This document shows, piece after piece, positions 35,416 to 43,891 of a DNA stretch of 64,000 nucleotides; position 1 is the stretch's first letter; the number at the start of each line of letters is the position of its first letter. The notes below the pieces were generated by a model. That model was not told the DNA's origin, made no database searches, and was given only the letters and a program-made list of their open reading frames with translations. This DNA comes from Patescibacteria group bacterium. GTDB lineage: Bacteria; Patescibacteria; Paceibacteria; Paceibacterales; UBA10102. The stretch is taken from the NCBI GenBank assembly GCA_024239055.1, contig JANBVJ010000001.1:372001-436000 (forward strand), written 5' to 3'. Position numbers and translations under genes: made by a program.

Positions 35416-37833
35416 TTAAACTACAATATTCACCAATCGTCCTTGAACAACAACAACCCGCTTGGGTTTTTTTCCACCCACCCATTTTTTAATCTTTTCT
35501 GAATCTAATGCTAACTGCTTTGCTTCAGATTCCGTAATATCTGGGGAAACCTCAACTACATCTCTAACCTTTCCATTGACTTGAAGCACTAGCCGACTTT
35601 GAACATCCTTTACAAGGAAAGAATCATATTCTGGCCATTTTTGATTATGTATGCTTCCTTGATTCTTTAGTCTTCCCCATAACTCCTCTCCAATATAAGG
35701 GGCAAAGGGAGAAAGGAGTATAAGTAAAGTATTAAGATCTTTTTTTAGAACGGAATCCTTAGCTGAGATTGCATTTAAGTATTCCATAAGAGCTGCAATC
35801 GCAGTATTATATCTCAAATTCTCAAGGTCTAAGGTAACCTTTTTAATAGTCTTGTGTCTAATCTGCTCAAGCTCATCATTTTTTGTCTTTGGCTTTTTAG
35901 AAAAGGTTTCTGCATATTCCCATAGCCGATTGAGGAATCTTCTTATTCCAACAATCCCCTGGTCTGACCAATCTCCGGCTTCTGATAAGGGACCCAAAAA
36001 CATAAGATACATTCTCACTGTATCAGCTCCATATTTATCAAAGTATTCATCGGGGTTTACTACGTTTCCACGGGACTTTGACATTTTTGCTCCGCCTTTT
36101 GTCAATAGACCATGAGCACGGAATTTCTTAAAGGGTTCTTCAAAATCAATGTAGCCAAGTTTATGAAGCACCATGGTGGTAAACCGAGAATAGAGAAGAT
36201 GTAAGACCGCGTGCTCTTGTCCGCCAATATACATATCTACGGGAAGCCATTTTTTAGTCAATCTCCTGTCAAAAGGTTTCTTTACATCCCCAGAAGAAGG
36301 ATACCTGAGAAAGTACCAGGCAGAGTCCAAAAAAGTATCAGATACATCTGTCTCACGCTCAGCTTCCCTTTTGCATTTAGGGCACTTAGTTTTTACAAAT
36401 GAAGGAACAGAAGCCAAAGGAGAAACTCCTTTTCCTCTGGGTCTAAAATCTTTCACATACGGAAGCTTAACAGGTAAATCTTTTTCGGGTACCGGTACTG
36501 TTCCGCACTCTTTGCAATAAATAATTGGGATAGGAGGACCCCAGTATCGCTGGCGAGAGATTAGCCAGTCGCGGAGATGGTACTGCACTACCTTTTTGGC
36601 ATGCTTTAATTCAATACTATGCTCTGCCACCGCATTACGTGCCTTATTATCTGACATCCCTGCAAACTTACCAGTGGCCTCGGTCATGACTCCAGGACCT
36701 ATATATGCTTCCTTGAGCTTGTCTACTGTAAGATTATTGCCTTTAGGCCGCACAACAAGAATAATAGGGAGCTTATACTGCTTGGCAAACTCAAAATCTC
36801 TTTGGTCATGCGCTGGGGCGCCTTTTATTATCCCGGTTCCGTAACCCATAACCACAAAGTTCGCAATGTAAATAGGTATCTCTTCTCCAGTAAGAAAATT
36901 CATTGCGTTCCATCCTACGAAGAACCCTTTCTTTTTCCTCTCAATGGAAGCAGTATCCTTGAGCTTCTCTCTTCGAACCCCCTCAATAAACTTTCTCGCA
37001 CCCTCCTCAACCTTTGTCCCTTTTATGAGCTTTTCAATAATCGGGTGTTCAGGAGCAATGGCAAGAAAGGTGGCTCCGTACGTAGTATGAGGCCATGTGG
37101 TAAAGGTTTCCAAGGTGAGGTTAAGACCTCCAACCTTCCATTTCTCAATCAGTCCTTCTGACTTTCCAATCCAATTTCTCTGAGCTATCTTTGTTCTTTC
37201 TGACCAGTCAATCCACTCAAGGTTTTTCAAAAGCTTGTCTGCATACTTGGTAATTCCAAAGAACCACTGCTCCATTTCTTTTTGTATAACCTCAGTATCA
37301 CACCGCTCACATTTCCCATTAATCACCTGCTCATTAGCCAAAACAGTCTTACACGAAGGACACCAATCAACAGGAGCCTTTGCTCGATATGCCAATCCTG
37401 CCTTATACAACTGCAAGAACAACCACTGAGTCCATTTGTAATATGAAGGGTGGGTAGTATCTACTTCATTCTCCCACGCAAATATGGCGCCCATGCGTTT
37501 TAACTGCCTCCTAAAGTTATTGACGTTACGCTTTATTAAAATACTAGGATGAATTCCCTGCTTAATAGCAAAGTTTTCAGAATGAATCCCAAAAGCATCA
37601 AAGCCCATGGGTTCAAAAACATCATATCCCTGCATCCTTTTGAATCTTCCGTGTATATCAGATCCAGTAAACGCATAGACGTTTCCTACGTGTAGCCCTT
37701 CGGCAGAAGGATATGGAAACATCATCAAGTTGTAATACGGTTTTTTGGGTTTAGAAAGATTAACCTTCCATATTTTCTCTTTTTCCCAAAGCTTTTGTAT
37801 CTTTTTCTCAACCTTCTGAGGATTGTATTGCAT
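35416..37833 (-). CDS. leuS: Leucyl-tRNA synthetase
   Basis: Class I synthetase for leucine. The HIGH motif is in PYPSAEGLHVGNVYAF, the zinc-like CPSCKTVLANEQV region and the CP1 editing domain (with the TTYGATF threonine-rich motif and conserved Asp region GAPAHDQRDFEFA) are present, and KMSKS is KMSKSRGN. 805 aa. The first ATG (37833, MQYNPQKVEKK) was chosen over a TTG six bases earlier. The promoter TAGACA-17-TACAAT predicts a start one base before the ATG. Confidence 0.97.
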   Translation of the reverse strand: MQYNPQKVEKKIQKLWEKEKIWKVNLSKPKKPYYNLMMFPYPSAEGLHVGNVYAFTGSDIHGRFKRMQGYDVFEPMGFDAFGIHSENFAIKQGIHPSILIKRNVNNFRRQLKRMGAIFAWENEVDTTHPSYYKWTQWLFLQLYKAGLAYRAKAPVDWCPSCKTVLANEQVINGKCERCDTEVIQKEMEQWFFGITKYADKLLKNLEWIDWSERTKIAQRNWIGKSEGLIEKWKVGGLNLTLETFTTWPHTTYGATFLAIAPEHPIIEKLIKGTKVEEGARKFIEGVRREKLKDTASIERKKKGFFVGWNAMNFLTGEEIPIYIANFVVMGYGTGIIKGAPAHDQRDFEFAKQYKLPIILVVRPKGNNLTVDKLKEAYIGPGVMTEATGKFAGMSDNKARNAVAEHSIELKHAKKVVQYHLRDWLISRQRYWGPPIPIIYCKECGTVPVPEKDLPVKLPYVKDFRPRGKGVSPLASVPSFVKTKCPKCKREAERETDVSDTFLDSAWYFLRYPSSGDVKKPFDRRLTKKWLPVDMYIGGQEHAVLHLLYSRFTTMVLHKLGYIDFEEPFKKFRAHGLLTKGGAKMSKSRGNVVNPDEYFDKYGADTVRMYLMFLGPLSEAGDWSDQGIVGIRRFLNRLWEYAETFSKKPKTKNDELEQIRHKTIKKVTLDLENLRYNTAIAALMEYLNAISAKDSVLKKDLNTLLILLSPFAPYIGEELWGRLKNQGSIHNQKWPEYDSFLVKDVQSRLVLQVNGKVRDVVEVSPDITESEAKQLALDSEKIKKWVGGKKPKRVVVVQGRLVNIVV

Positions 37834-37840
37834 AGTCAAA

Positions 37841-37887
37841 ATTGTACCCTTTTGCCCTTGTTTTGTCTACGCCTAATTTAGTAAAGT
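37841..37887. promoter_or_regulatory. Divergent promoter region of leuS (-) and mutY (+)
   Basis: For leuS, minus strand TAGACA (37869-37864), 17-base spacer, TACAAT (37846-37841). For mutY, TAAAGT (37882-37887) ends seven bases before the ATG with a possible TTGTTT -35 at 37858-37863. Both predict leaderless or near-leaderless messages. Confidence 0.65.
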
Positions 37888-37893
37888 ATATGT

Positions 37894-38694
37894 ATGGAAA
37901 TTAAAATATTTCAGCAACATATTCTTACTTGGTACAAAAAGAATCGAAGAGATCTCCCCTGGAGAAATACAAAAGATCCCTATAAAATTCTTGTGTCTGA
38001 AATTATGCTTCATCAAACCCAGGTTTCCAGGGTGTTAGAAAAGTATGAGGAGTTTCTCAAGGCATTTCCCACTATTGAAGATTTAACCAATACTTCAGAA
38101 CAAAAATTACTTTCTACATGGAAAGGACTTGGGTACTGGAAAAGGGCTTTATACCTTAAAGAAACGGCAACAATCTTGTCCAAGAAACCATTTCCCAGAG
38201 ACGCAGCTACACTCCAAAAACTTCCTGGTATTGGTCCATATACTGCACGTGCCATTGCATGCTTTGCCTTTCAGAACACAGATGCCTTTATTGATACCAA
38301 TATTCGCAGAGTATATCTCCACTTCTTCTTTCAAGGAAAAGAAAATGTTTCAGATAAAGAGATTGAAAGTATTGCTCAAAAAGCTGTATATACAGACAAT
38401 CCAAGGGAATGGCATTATGCCCTCTTTGATTATGGAGCTATAAAACTAAAAGACAAAAGCATTAACAGGCAGAGCCAACACTACCACAGGCAAAGCAAAT
38501 TTGAGGGATCCCTGCGGTCATTTCGCACTAAGGTCATACAGCTTCTTCTTTCTGAAACCTCAGTATCTAACACAGCTCTTCAAAAATTCCTTACAAAAGA
38601 ACTTAAACAAACATCCTACTCTCCAAGAGAGATTATTGATTCCTTAGTAAAAGACAAGCTCATCAAGCATAAGGGAAAATACTACTCTCTCTAA
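37894..38694 (+). CDS. mutY: MutY-like adenine glycosylase lacking the Fe-S cluster cysteines
   Basis: Base-excision repair glycosylase that removes A opposite 8-oxoguanine. Catalytic Glu is in VSEIMLHQTQV, the helix-hairpin-helix is LPGIGPYTARAI and the catalytic Asp is in FIDTNIRRVY. After DYGAIKL, where MutY normally has four cysteines for a 4Fe-4S cluster, there are none (sequence continues KDKSINRQSQHYHRQ). The C-terminal NUDIX-like 8-oxoG-reading domain is also absent; a small winged-helix-like tail is present instead. 266 aa. The call as MutY rather than Nth rests on the LHQTQV and DxxxRR details. Confidence 0.85.
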   Translation: MEIKIFQQHILTWYKKNRRDLPWRNTKDPYKILVSEIMLHQTQVSRVLEKYEEFLKAFPTIEDLTNTSEQKLLSTWKGLGYWKRALYLKETATILSKKPFPRDAATLQKLPGIGPYTARAIACFAFQNTDAFIDTNIRRVYLHFFFQGKENVSDKEIESIAQKAVYTDNPREWHYALFDYGAIKLKDKSINRQSQHYHRQSKFEGSLRSFRTKVIQLLLSETSVSNTALQKFLTKELKQTSYSPREIIDSLVKDKLIKHKGKYYSL

Positions 38695-39563
38695 AGAGAA
38701 AAGAGATTTTTGGCGTTCTGAGTAGTAGCTTTAGCTATTTCTTCAACACGAAACTTTTTAATTTCAGCCACCCGTTCCGCAACATATCTTACGTTTAGGG
38801 GTTCATTCCTCTCTGTCAAAGATTGAGGAGGAGTAAGATATGGAGAATCAGTCTCAAGTACAATTCTTTCTAATGAAATATGCGAGATAACCTCTATAGG
38901 GTCTGGGAGAGCTGCAACATCCTTAAAGATAAGGCCATTTAGACCAATATACATTCCAAGCTCCATAAACTTGTCTGCCTGCTCTTTTGTTCCAGTGTAT
39001 GAATGTATAACTCCTCTTAAAACTCCTTTATGTTGTTTTTGTATATCGCCAATAAAGGCAATTAAGTCATCATGCGCAACTCGACAGTGAAAGATAACAG
39101 GAAGATTAAGCTCTAAAGCCAACTCTACTTGTTGCTGTAATATCTTTAGCTGATTCACCTTCATCTCCGATCTCCTGGCTTTTCCTTTTGGCTGATAATA
39201 ATAATCCAACCCTACTTCTCCTATGGCTACCGTCTTTTTGCTTTTAGCTAACAAACGATATGATTCTAAATCAAACTCTTCGGCTCTCGTCTCAAATGTA
39301 CGCCAAGATTCCTCTGAGCTCTCTTCTGACTCTACTTCTAAGGAATCCACTCGGCGTTTGCCAAGATGAATGGGATGTATACCAACAGCCGCATATACTC
39401 CTTCTTTGTATTCCTCTGCTATTCTCACAGCTCTCTCTGAAGTAGAGAGTTGGGAACCTGGCATAATAACCCAAATATTATTTTTGAGAGTATTCTCTAA
39501 AACTTTCTTTGCATCTTCCTTAAACGCATTAAAGTTTACATGTCCATGTGTATCAATAAGCAT
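38691..39563 (-). CDS. tatD: TatD-family metal-dependent hydrolase
   Basis: An amidohydrolase-fold DNase. The metal ligands are visible as DTHGHVNF (HxH), GEVGLDYYY (Glu), FHCRVAHDDL and VIHSYTG (His) and LETDSPYL (Asp). 290 aa against about 260, because of an acidic, Ser/Glu-rich insertion of roughly 35 residues (about 70-105, SLEVESEESSEESW) between the first strands. Its 3' end overlaps the mutY end by four bases in tail-to-tail orientation. The TACAAT -10 ends eight bases from the ATG. Confidence 0.92.
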   Translation of the reverse strand: MLIDTHGHVNFNAFKEDAKKVLENTLKNNIWVIMPGSQLSTSERAVRIAEEYKEGVYAAVGIHPIHLGKRRVDSLEVESEESSEESWRTFETRAEEFDLESYRLLAKSKKTVAIGEVGLDYYYQPKGKARRSEMKVNQLKILQQQVELALELNLPVIFHCRVAHDDLIAFIGDIQKQHKGVLRGVIHSYTGTKEQADKFMELGMYIGLNGLIFKDVAALPDPIEVISHISLERIVLETDSPYLTPPQSLTERNEPLNVRYVAERVAEIKKFRVEEIAKATTQNAKNLFSL

Positions 39564-39623
39564 ACTCCTTATTGTACTGGAAAATATCCCAAAGAAAACA
39601 AGGGTTTTAAAGAATATAAGGGA

Positions 39624-40751
39624 TTAAGAGGATTGCTGTGGATTGCTCAAAAACCTCAGGAGTATCTCCTTGTGCATATCCAGGCTCTCAAGATCCACCC
39701 ATTCTGCGGCCGCGTGCATATTTCCTCCAACAGCCCCAAAGATAAGACTCGGTACTCCAATCTCTCCAAAGTATCTGGCATCTGTAGCACCATGAGCAAA
39801 ATCTAACGGTACATCTCTCCCACTCACCTCTTCTGCTACCTGTTTGAATCGCTGAACAAAAGGGTTACTTTCATCCACAAACAACATTGAAACCTTATCG
39901 AGTACTTGAACACTCACCTCAGGAACAAGGTTCTGTAGAGCCTCAAACAACTCATCTGGGGTAGAAGCCAAATCCTCCGTGAATCTAACATCCAGTACTG
40001 CCCGTGCGTCTGCTGGCACCTTATTGGGAGTGAAATTCGAGGTTTCAATTAATCCAATGTTCACGGTGCTCTTCCACACTTCAGGTTCCATCTCCCCGAC
40101 AAACTCCTTAATCTTCTTAACTGCCCCAATAATTATATCTATGGCGTTCTCTCCCTTCCATGGAAATGCAGCATGGGCACCTCTACCCTGGGCCGTAAGT
40201 TCAATCCATACTCCTCCTTTTTCTTTGGTGGTGAGACGCAAGATGTCTTCTGAGGGCCCATCTGCACACAGCACAAACTCAGGTCGCAGACCAATCTCAC
40301 GCACTAAGTACCCTGCACCATCTTTACCCCCTACTTCCTCATCTGCGTTCAAGAGCAGAGCAACATTCGGGGGGTTCTCCTTTCTACCTAGCTCTTGCAT
40401 CACAAGAATAAGAACTGCAACCATTCCTTTCATATCTACTGTTCCTCTCCCAATAGCTTTAGTCCCCATAATCTTTAAAGTATACTGATCTTCCGTGTCT
40501 GCCGGAACCACATCAACGTGACCATTCAGCAAGATTGATGGTCGAAGTGCATCATATCCTTTTACAGATACTAAAAGTGAATATTTACCATCCTTCTCAA
40601 ACATCTTTGTCTCAAACACAGGATCGTCAAAGAAAGAAGTAATGTATGTGAACTCCTGCTGTATCACCTCTGGATTCTTTGCTGTCGTCTGAAAGGCAAC
40701 AAGACTCCTTAGGATCTCTGTAATATCCTTTTTAGTAGTTGTATTGATCAT
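39624..40751 (-). CDS. M20-family metallopeptidase (ArgE/DapE-like)
   Basis: A di-zinc amidohydrolase of the ArgE/DapE/CPG2 group. The ligands are NGHVDVVPAD (His, Asp), NADEEVGGKDGAGY (catalytic Glu pair), LCADGPSED (Asp) and the final GGNMHAAAEWV (His). 375 aa with the dimerisation domain in the middle. The substrate could be an N-acyl amino acid or dipeptide. No arg or dap biosynthetic genes adjoin it. A large structured RNA lies directly upstream and may be its leader (40770-41112). Confidence 0.92.
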   Translation of the reverse strand: MINTTTKKDITEILRSLVAFQTTAKNPEVIQQEFTYITSFFDDPVFETKMFEKDGKYSLLVSVKGYDALRPSILLNGHVDVVPADTEDQYTLKIMGTKAIGRGTVDMKGMVAVLILVMQELGRKENPPNVALLLNADEEVGGKDGAGYLVREIGLRPEFVLCADGPSEDILRLTTKEKGGVWIELTAQGRGAHAAFPWKGENAIDIIIGAVKKIKEFVGEMEPEVWKSTVNIGLIETSNFTPNKVPADARAVLDVRFTEDLASTPDELFEALQNLVPEVSVQVLDKVSMLFVDESNPFVQRFKQVAEEVSGRDVPLDFAHGATDARYFGEIGVPSLIFGAVGGNMHAAAEWVDLESLDMHKEILLRFLSNPQQSS

Positions 40752-40769
40752 ATTGTATGGGTATGAGGT

Positions 40770-41112
40770 GCCGGCGAGGAGAAAGATCTTCTCCCCGCCG
40801 ACCCTTTATCTAACTACCAGCCTCGGCTGTAGCTGTGGAAGTGTCCCTTATCCATTAAGAGAACTCCTTTCTCAGATCACTCCAGGCTGTGATCTTCTAG
40901 TTATATGCAAGAAAGATGGACTTCATCTCCTTGGCCTGGAGAGCCTCCGGTATCGATCCCGGAGGCACTTCAACTCAAGCAGAATGAAAACCGACCCTCT
41001 GAAAGGGCCGTGGATATATAACCAAAATAGAAAGAATTACAATAACCAGCCCTTGTGCAAAGAGTGTCGCTTATGCCAAACGTGATGATGTCGGCTGGTA
41101 ATAAAATTCATA
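40770..41112 (-). ncRNA. Unidentified structured RNA or leader of the M20 gene, about 340 nt
   Basis: Non-coding stretch of 520 bases between the M20 gene and the 150-aa gene. On the minus strand TTGACA (41146-41141), 16-base spacer and TATACT (41124-41119) predict a start near 41112. Clear hairpins include 40943-40950/40959-40966 (GCCTCCGG with CCGGAGGC), 40874-40880/40889-40895 (AGATCAC with GTGATCT) and a long one at 40772-40800 near the M20 start. The first transcribed segment TACCAGCC (41100-41093) can pair with GGCTGGT at 41051-41045 or with GGCTGGTA at 40822-40815, so two folds compete. No T-run ends it. I cannot match it to a known class. Confidence 0.65.
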
Positions 41113-41118
41113 TGCTTT

Positions 41119-41146
41119 AGTATACGCATTCCAATATTCCTGTCAA
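41119..41146 (-). promoter_or_regulatory. Promoter of the structured RNA upstream of the M20 gene
   Basis: Minus strand TTGACA, 16-base spacer, TATACT: five or six matches in each box to the sigma-70 consensus. Confidence 0.75.
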
Positions 41147-41272
41147 GGACTTGTAAAAACTTTAATGGGGTTAATGGAGTATATACTTCTTGACTTTTTG
41201 CATATTATATGGTAAGAAAATACTCAGCGATAGGAAATACCAAGCAATACCAAACAGAATTGGAGCAAGAAG

Positions 41273-41725
41273 ATGAAAGTGAAAGCTACGGTTGCAACCG
41301 TAGACTCAATCAAGTTCCCAAAGCTCGCTCAGGCGCTTGATGACTTAGCGGCCGTATTCACTAATCTGAGGGATGAAGCTCAAGCAAAAGTGTTGGGTCC
41401 AAACATTACTGGGGTCGATAAAATGGGACCCGCGGAGCTATTCTTCCAAACATCAGACCGGATGGGCCTCACAGAGAGTGGCCTGGGATGCGATATTCAA
41501 GTCTCAAGGGCGTCGACCAGCATACATCGAGCCCCAGCGAGTTTCTCAGATGCACTGATTGCGTTTGAAGAACTCTGCAAAGAAAAAATAAGGGAGCACC
41601 TCCCTAGAGGGGAACGAATGCAGCTGCTCATGTCTTTTGCGGTCGATGCCGAAGTGCCCGACTCAAAAGGCAACTTCACTACCCTCCCTGAGACTGATGC
41701 TAACTGGGTAGATGGTGAAGCCTAA
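41273..41725 (+). CDS. Hypothetical protein, 150 aa, self-contained gene
   Basis: No recognised family. The protein is soluble and mixed, with Ala-rich helices at about 17-45, a central FFQTSDRMGL...GLGCDIQVSRAST beta-like region and a helical CKEKIREHLP segment. GGAG lies seven bases before the ATG, an excellent Shine-Dalgarno site, and a strong terminator follows. A TTGACT box at 41190-41195 is a possible -35 but no good -10 sits at the right distance. GC content is higher than in neighbouring genes. It belongs with the other small SD-led single genes in the window. Confidence 0.7.
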   Translation: MKVKATVATVDSIKFPKLAQALDDLAAVFTNLRDEAQAKVLGPNITGVDKMGPAELFFQTSDRMGLTESGLGCDIQVSRASTSIHRAPASFSDALIAFEELCKEKIREHLPRGERMQLLMSFAVDAEVPDSKGNFTTLPETDANWVDGEA

Positions 41726-41747
41726 AACCCAAAGTGTGTTAAGCGCA

Positions 41748-41781
41748 ATAGTCCATTCCGAGTGAGTGGACTATTTTTTTT
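41748..41781 (+). terminator. Terminator of the 150-aa gene
   Basis: ATAGTCCA and TGGACTAT form an 8-bp stem followed by a run of eight T residues, 22 bases after the stop codon. Confidence 0.9.
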
Positions 41782-41786
41782 GAAAC

Positions 41787-43223
41787 TTAGCTAAGTCGAG
41801 GAAAGAGAGAATCGCCCTTACCTTTCTGGAGTTGATGGATAATTTTCTCTGATGTCTCCGGAAGAAACGGCTCCAGAAACTTTGCAACATGAGATACTAC
41901 AAAGAGCAAATCCCCAATCACTTCCTTTTGATTGTCTGACTCTTCCCATGGACGCTCTTTCTCAATAAGGCGATCGGCATCATGAATCAAACTCCAAACT
42001 GACTCTAAGGCCTCATGGAACTTAAAGTCTTCTAATGCTGAATCTACATCTTCCTTTACTATCTTTATTGTTTTTTTGAGCTCGGAGTTCTTTATACTCT
42101 TTGGTTCTTTTATTCCTTCCTTTTCAGCCATTGCAAGAACTCTTGAAACAAGATTACCCAATCCTCCCGCAAGGTCAGCGTTATATCGCGTCTCAAACTT
42201 CTCATAGCTAAAGTCTCCATCATCATATGCTGGTATCTCTCGCAAGAAAAAGTACCTAACCGCATCTACCCCATACTTCTCTACAAGTTCAACAGGGTCT
42301 ATGACATTACCCAAGGACTTTGACATCTTCTGGCCATCTACAGTAATGTATCCATGTACAAAAATACTCTTTGGTAGGGGAAGTCCGGCAGATAAAAGAA
42401 AGGCCGGCCAGTAAATGGCATGAAAGCGAATAATACCTTTACCAATTACATGAAGGTCTGCTGGCCACCACTTCTTATACTCTTTTTCATTAAGCCCAAA
42501 CCCTACTCCTGACTGATAGATATTTAAGGCATCAAACCAGACATATATTCTCTGTGAATCATCTCCAGGAACAGGAACTCCCCAGTTCTTTGCACGCTCA
42601 TTTGTTCTTGAGATACTAATATCTTCTAAGGGCTCTTTAAGAAAAGATAAAACTTCATTCTTCCTTGAAGCAGGAATAATCTTAAATTCATCTTTCTCTA
42701 TAAGTGCAATCAACTGCTTTTGATACTTTGAAAGTTTAAAAAAGTAGTTTTCTTCAGAAATTGTTTCTAACTTCTTACCTAGATGCTCGTGACACTCTTG
42801 CTTTTTATTAAGTTCGACAAGAGTATAGAATGTCTCACATCCCACACAATATAAACCTTTATATGATGTTTTATAAATATCTCCTGCCTTATCACATAAC
42901 TGCCATAATTTCTGACTAGATGTATGATGATCTGGATTACTTCCCTTTTGAAATACATCAAGTTGTACTCCTAATACTCCCGAAAGATCTGAGAATAGTT
43001 TGGTGTTCTTATTAATAAAATCCTCCACCGAAACACCAGCCTGCTCTGCTGCCTGAACATTTTTAATTGCATTCTCGTCGCTTCCAGACAACAACAAAAC
43101 CTCCTCACCCTTTTGACGGTGAGAACGTGCAATAACATCTGCCTGTATAAATTCCAAAGCATGGCCAACATGAGGAGGCGCATTAACATATGGGATTGCT
43201 GCTGTTATATAAAACTTGTTCAT
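41787..43223 (-). CDS. metG: Methionyl-tRNA synthetase
   Basis: Class I synthetase needed for initiator and elongator tRNA-Met. The HIGH box is PYVNAPPHVGHALEF, the zinc knuckle is CVGCETFYTL with a second partial site ECHEH, the WFDALNIY motif and KMSKSLGNV follow, and the helical anticodon domain ends the protein. At 478 aa it is the short form without the C-terminal tRNA-binding (EMAP-like) domain. It overlaps rsmI by four bases (ATGA). Confidence 0.96.
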   Translation of the reverse strand: MNKFYITAAIPYVNAPPHVGHALEFIQADVIARSHRQKGEEVLLLSGSDENAIKNVQAAEQAGVSVEDFINKNTKLFSDLSGVLGVQLDVFQKGSNPDHHTSSQKLWQLCDKAGDIYKTSYKGLYCVGCETFYTLVELNKKQECHEHLGKKLETISEENYFFKLSKYQKQLIALIEKDEFKIIPASRKNEVLSFLKEPLEDISISRTNERAKNWGVPVPGDDSQRIYVWFDALNIYQSGVGFGLNEKEYKKWWPADLHVIGKGIIRFHAIYWPAFLLSAGLPLPKSIFVHGYITVDGQKMSKSLGNVIDPVELVEKYGVDAVRYFFLREIPAYDDGDFSYEKFETRYNADLAGGLGNLVSRVLAMAEKEGIKEPKSIKNSELKKTIKIVKEDVDSALEDFKFHEALESVWSLIHDADRLIEKERPWEESDNQKEVIGDLLFVVSHVAKFLEPFLPETSEKIIHQLQKGKGDSLFPRLS

Positions 43224-43891
43224 TTTTCTTGAAAGATAAGTACTGTAAACTCACCCTTCACCTCTTTGTTTTGCATGTTTTTTGCCACCAGGTCAAGAGG
43301 ACCTCGTATTATCTCTTCAAATTTCTTGGTTAATTCACGCCCTATAACCACCTGTAAATCCTCTCCTTTCTCAGATAACTCTCTTAGAGTTTTCTGTATA
43401 CGATAAGGCGACTCAAAAAATATAACAGGATGGGGAGAGTTTATTATCTCTTCAAAAAACTTGTTTCGTTTCTTTTGCGGAACAAATCCTAAAAAGAGAA
43501 AGGAGTCTGTTGGAATGCCAGCCACCGAAACTAAAGCCGTAATTGCAGACGGACCTGGAATTGGAACAATGGCCACATCAGGTAGCTCTTTATATACCGC
43601 TTCTACAAGTTTGTTCCCCGGATCTGAAACCCCAGGGGTTCCAGCGTCTGATACCAAGGCAATATCCTTTCCTTCTTTTAATAAAGAAAGAATGCTGTTT
43701 AATTTAGACTCAGAACTATGATGATGATAACTCTCCAAAGGAGTTTTAATATCGTGCCGTACTAGTAATCGCTTGGTTACTCTTGTGTCTTCTGAAAGTA
43801 TTAAATCAACCTCTTTTAAAACACGAAGAGACCTTAAGCCTACATCCTCAAGGTTTCCAATGGGGGTGGCAACAATATAGAGCGTATTCAC
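43220..43891 (-). CDS. rsmI: 16S rRNA (cytidine-1402-2'-O)-methyltransferase
   Basis: A tetrapyrrole-methylase-fold enzyme that 2'-O-methylates C1402 in the decoding centre. Signatures are LYIVATPIGNLEDVGLRSL, LILSEDTRVTKRLL, ALVSDAGTPGVSDPG and PIPGPSAITALVSVAGIP. At 223 aa it lacks the small C-terminal domain of the 280-aa enzymes. Translation begins at GTG 43891, which overlaps the TGA of the preceding gene (GTGA), indicating coupling. Confidence 0.95.
   Translation of the reverse strand: MNTLYIVATPIGNLEDVGLRSLRVLKEVDLILSEDTRVTKRLLVRHDIKTPLESYHHHSSESKLNSILSLLKEGKDIALVSDAGTPGVSDPGNKLVEAVYKELPDVAIVPIPGPSAITALVSVAGIPTDSFLFLGFVPQKKRNKFFEEIINSPHPVIFFESPYRIQKTLRELSEKGEDLQVVIGRELTKKFEEIIRGPLDLVAKNMQNKEVKGEFTVLIFQEK

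Noticed and set aside
39565..39570. AAGGAG directly before the tatD start codon (minus strand)
   Set aside because: Spacing to the ATG is one base, too short to act as a Shine-Dalgarno site; the -10 box position points to a near-leaderless message instead.
40744..41085. Plus-strand open frame of 113 codons across the structured RNA upstream of the M20 gene
   Set aside because: The sequence is dominated by inverted repeats, has no ribosome site, and gives a Cys/Arg/Ser-rich peptide without coding character. The stable helices explain the region better.
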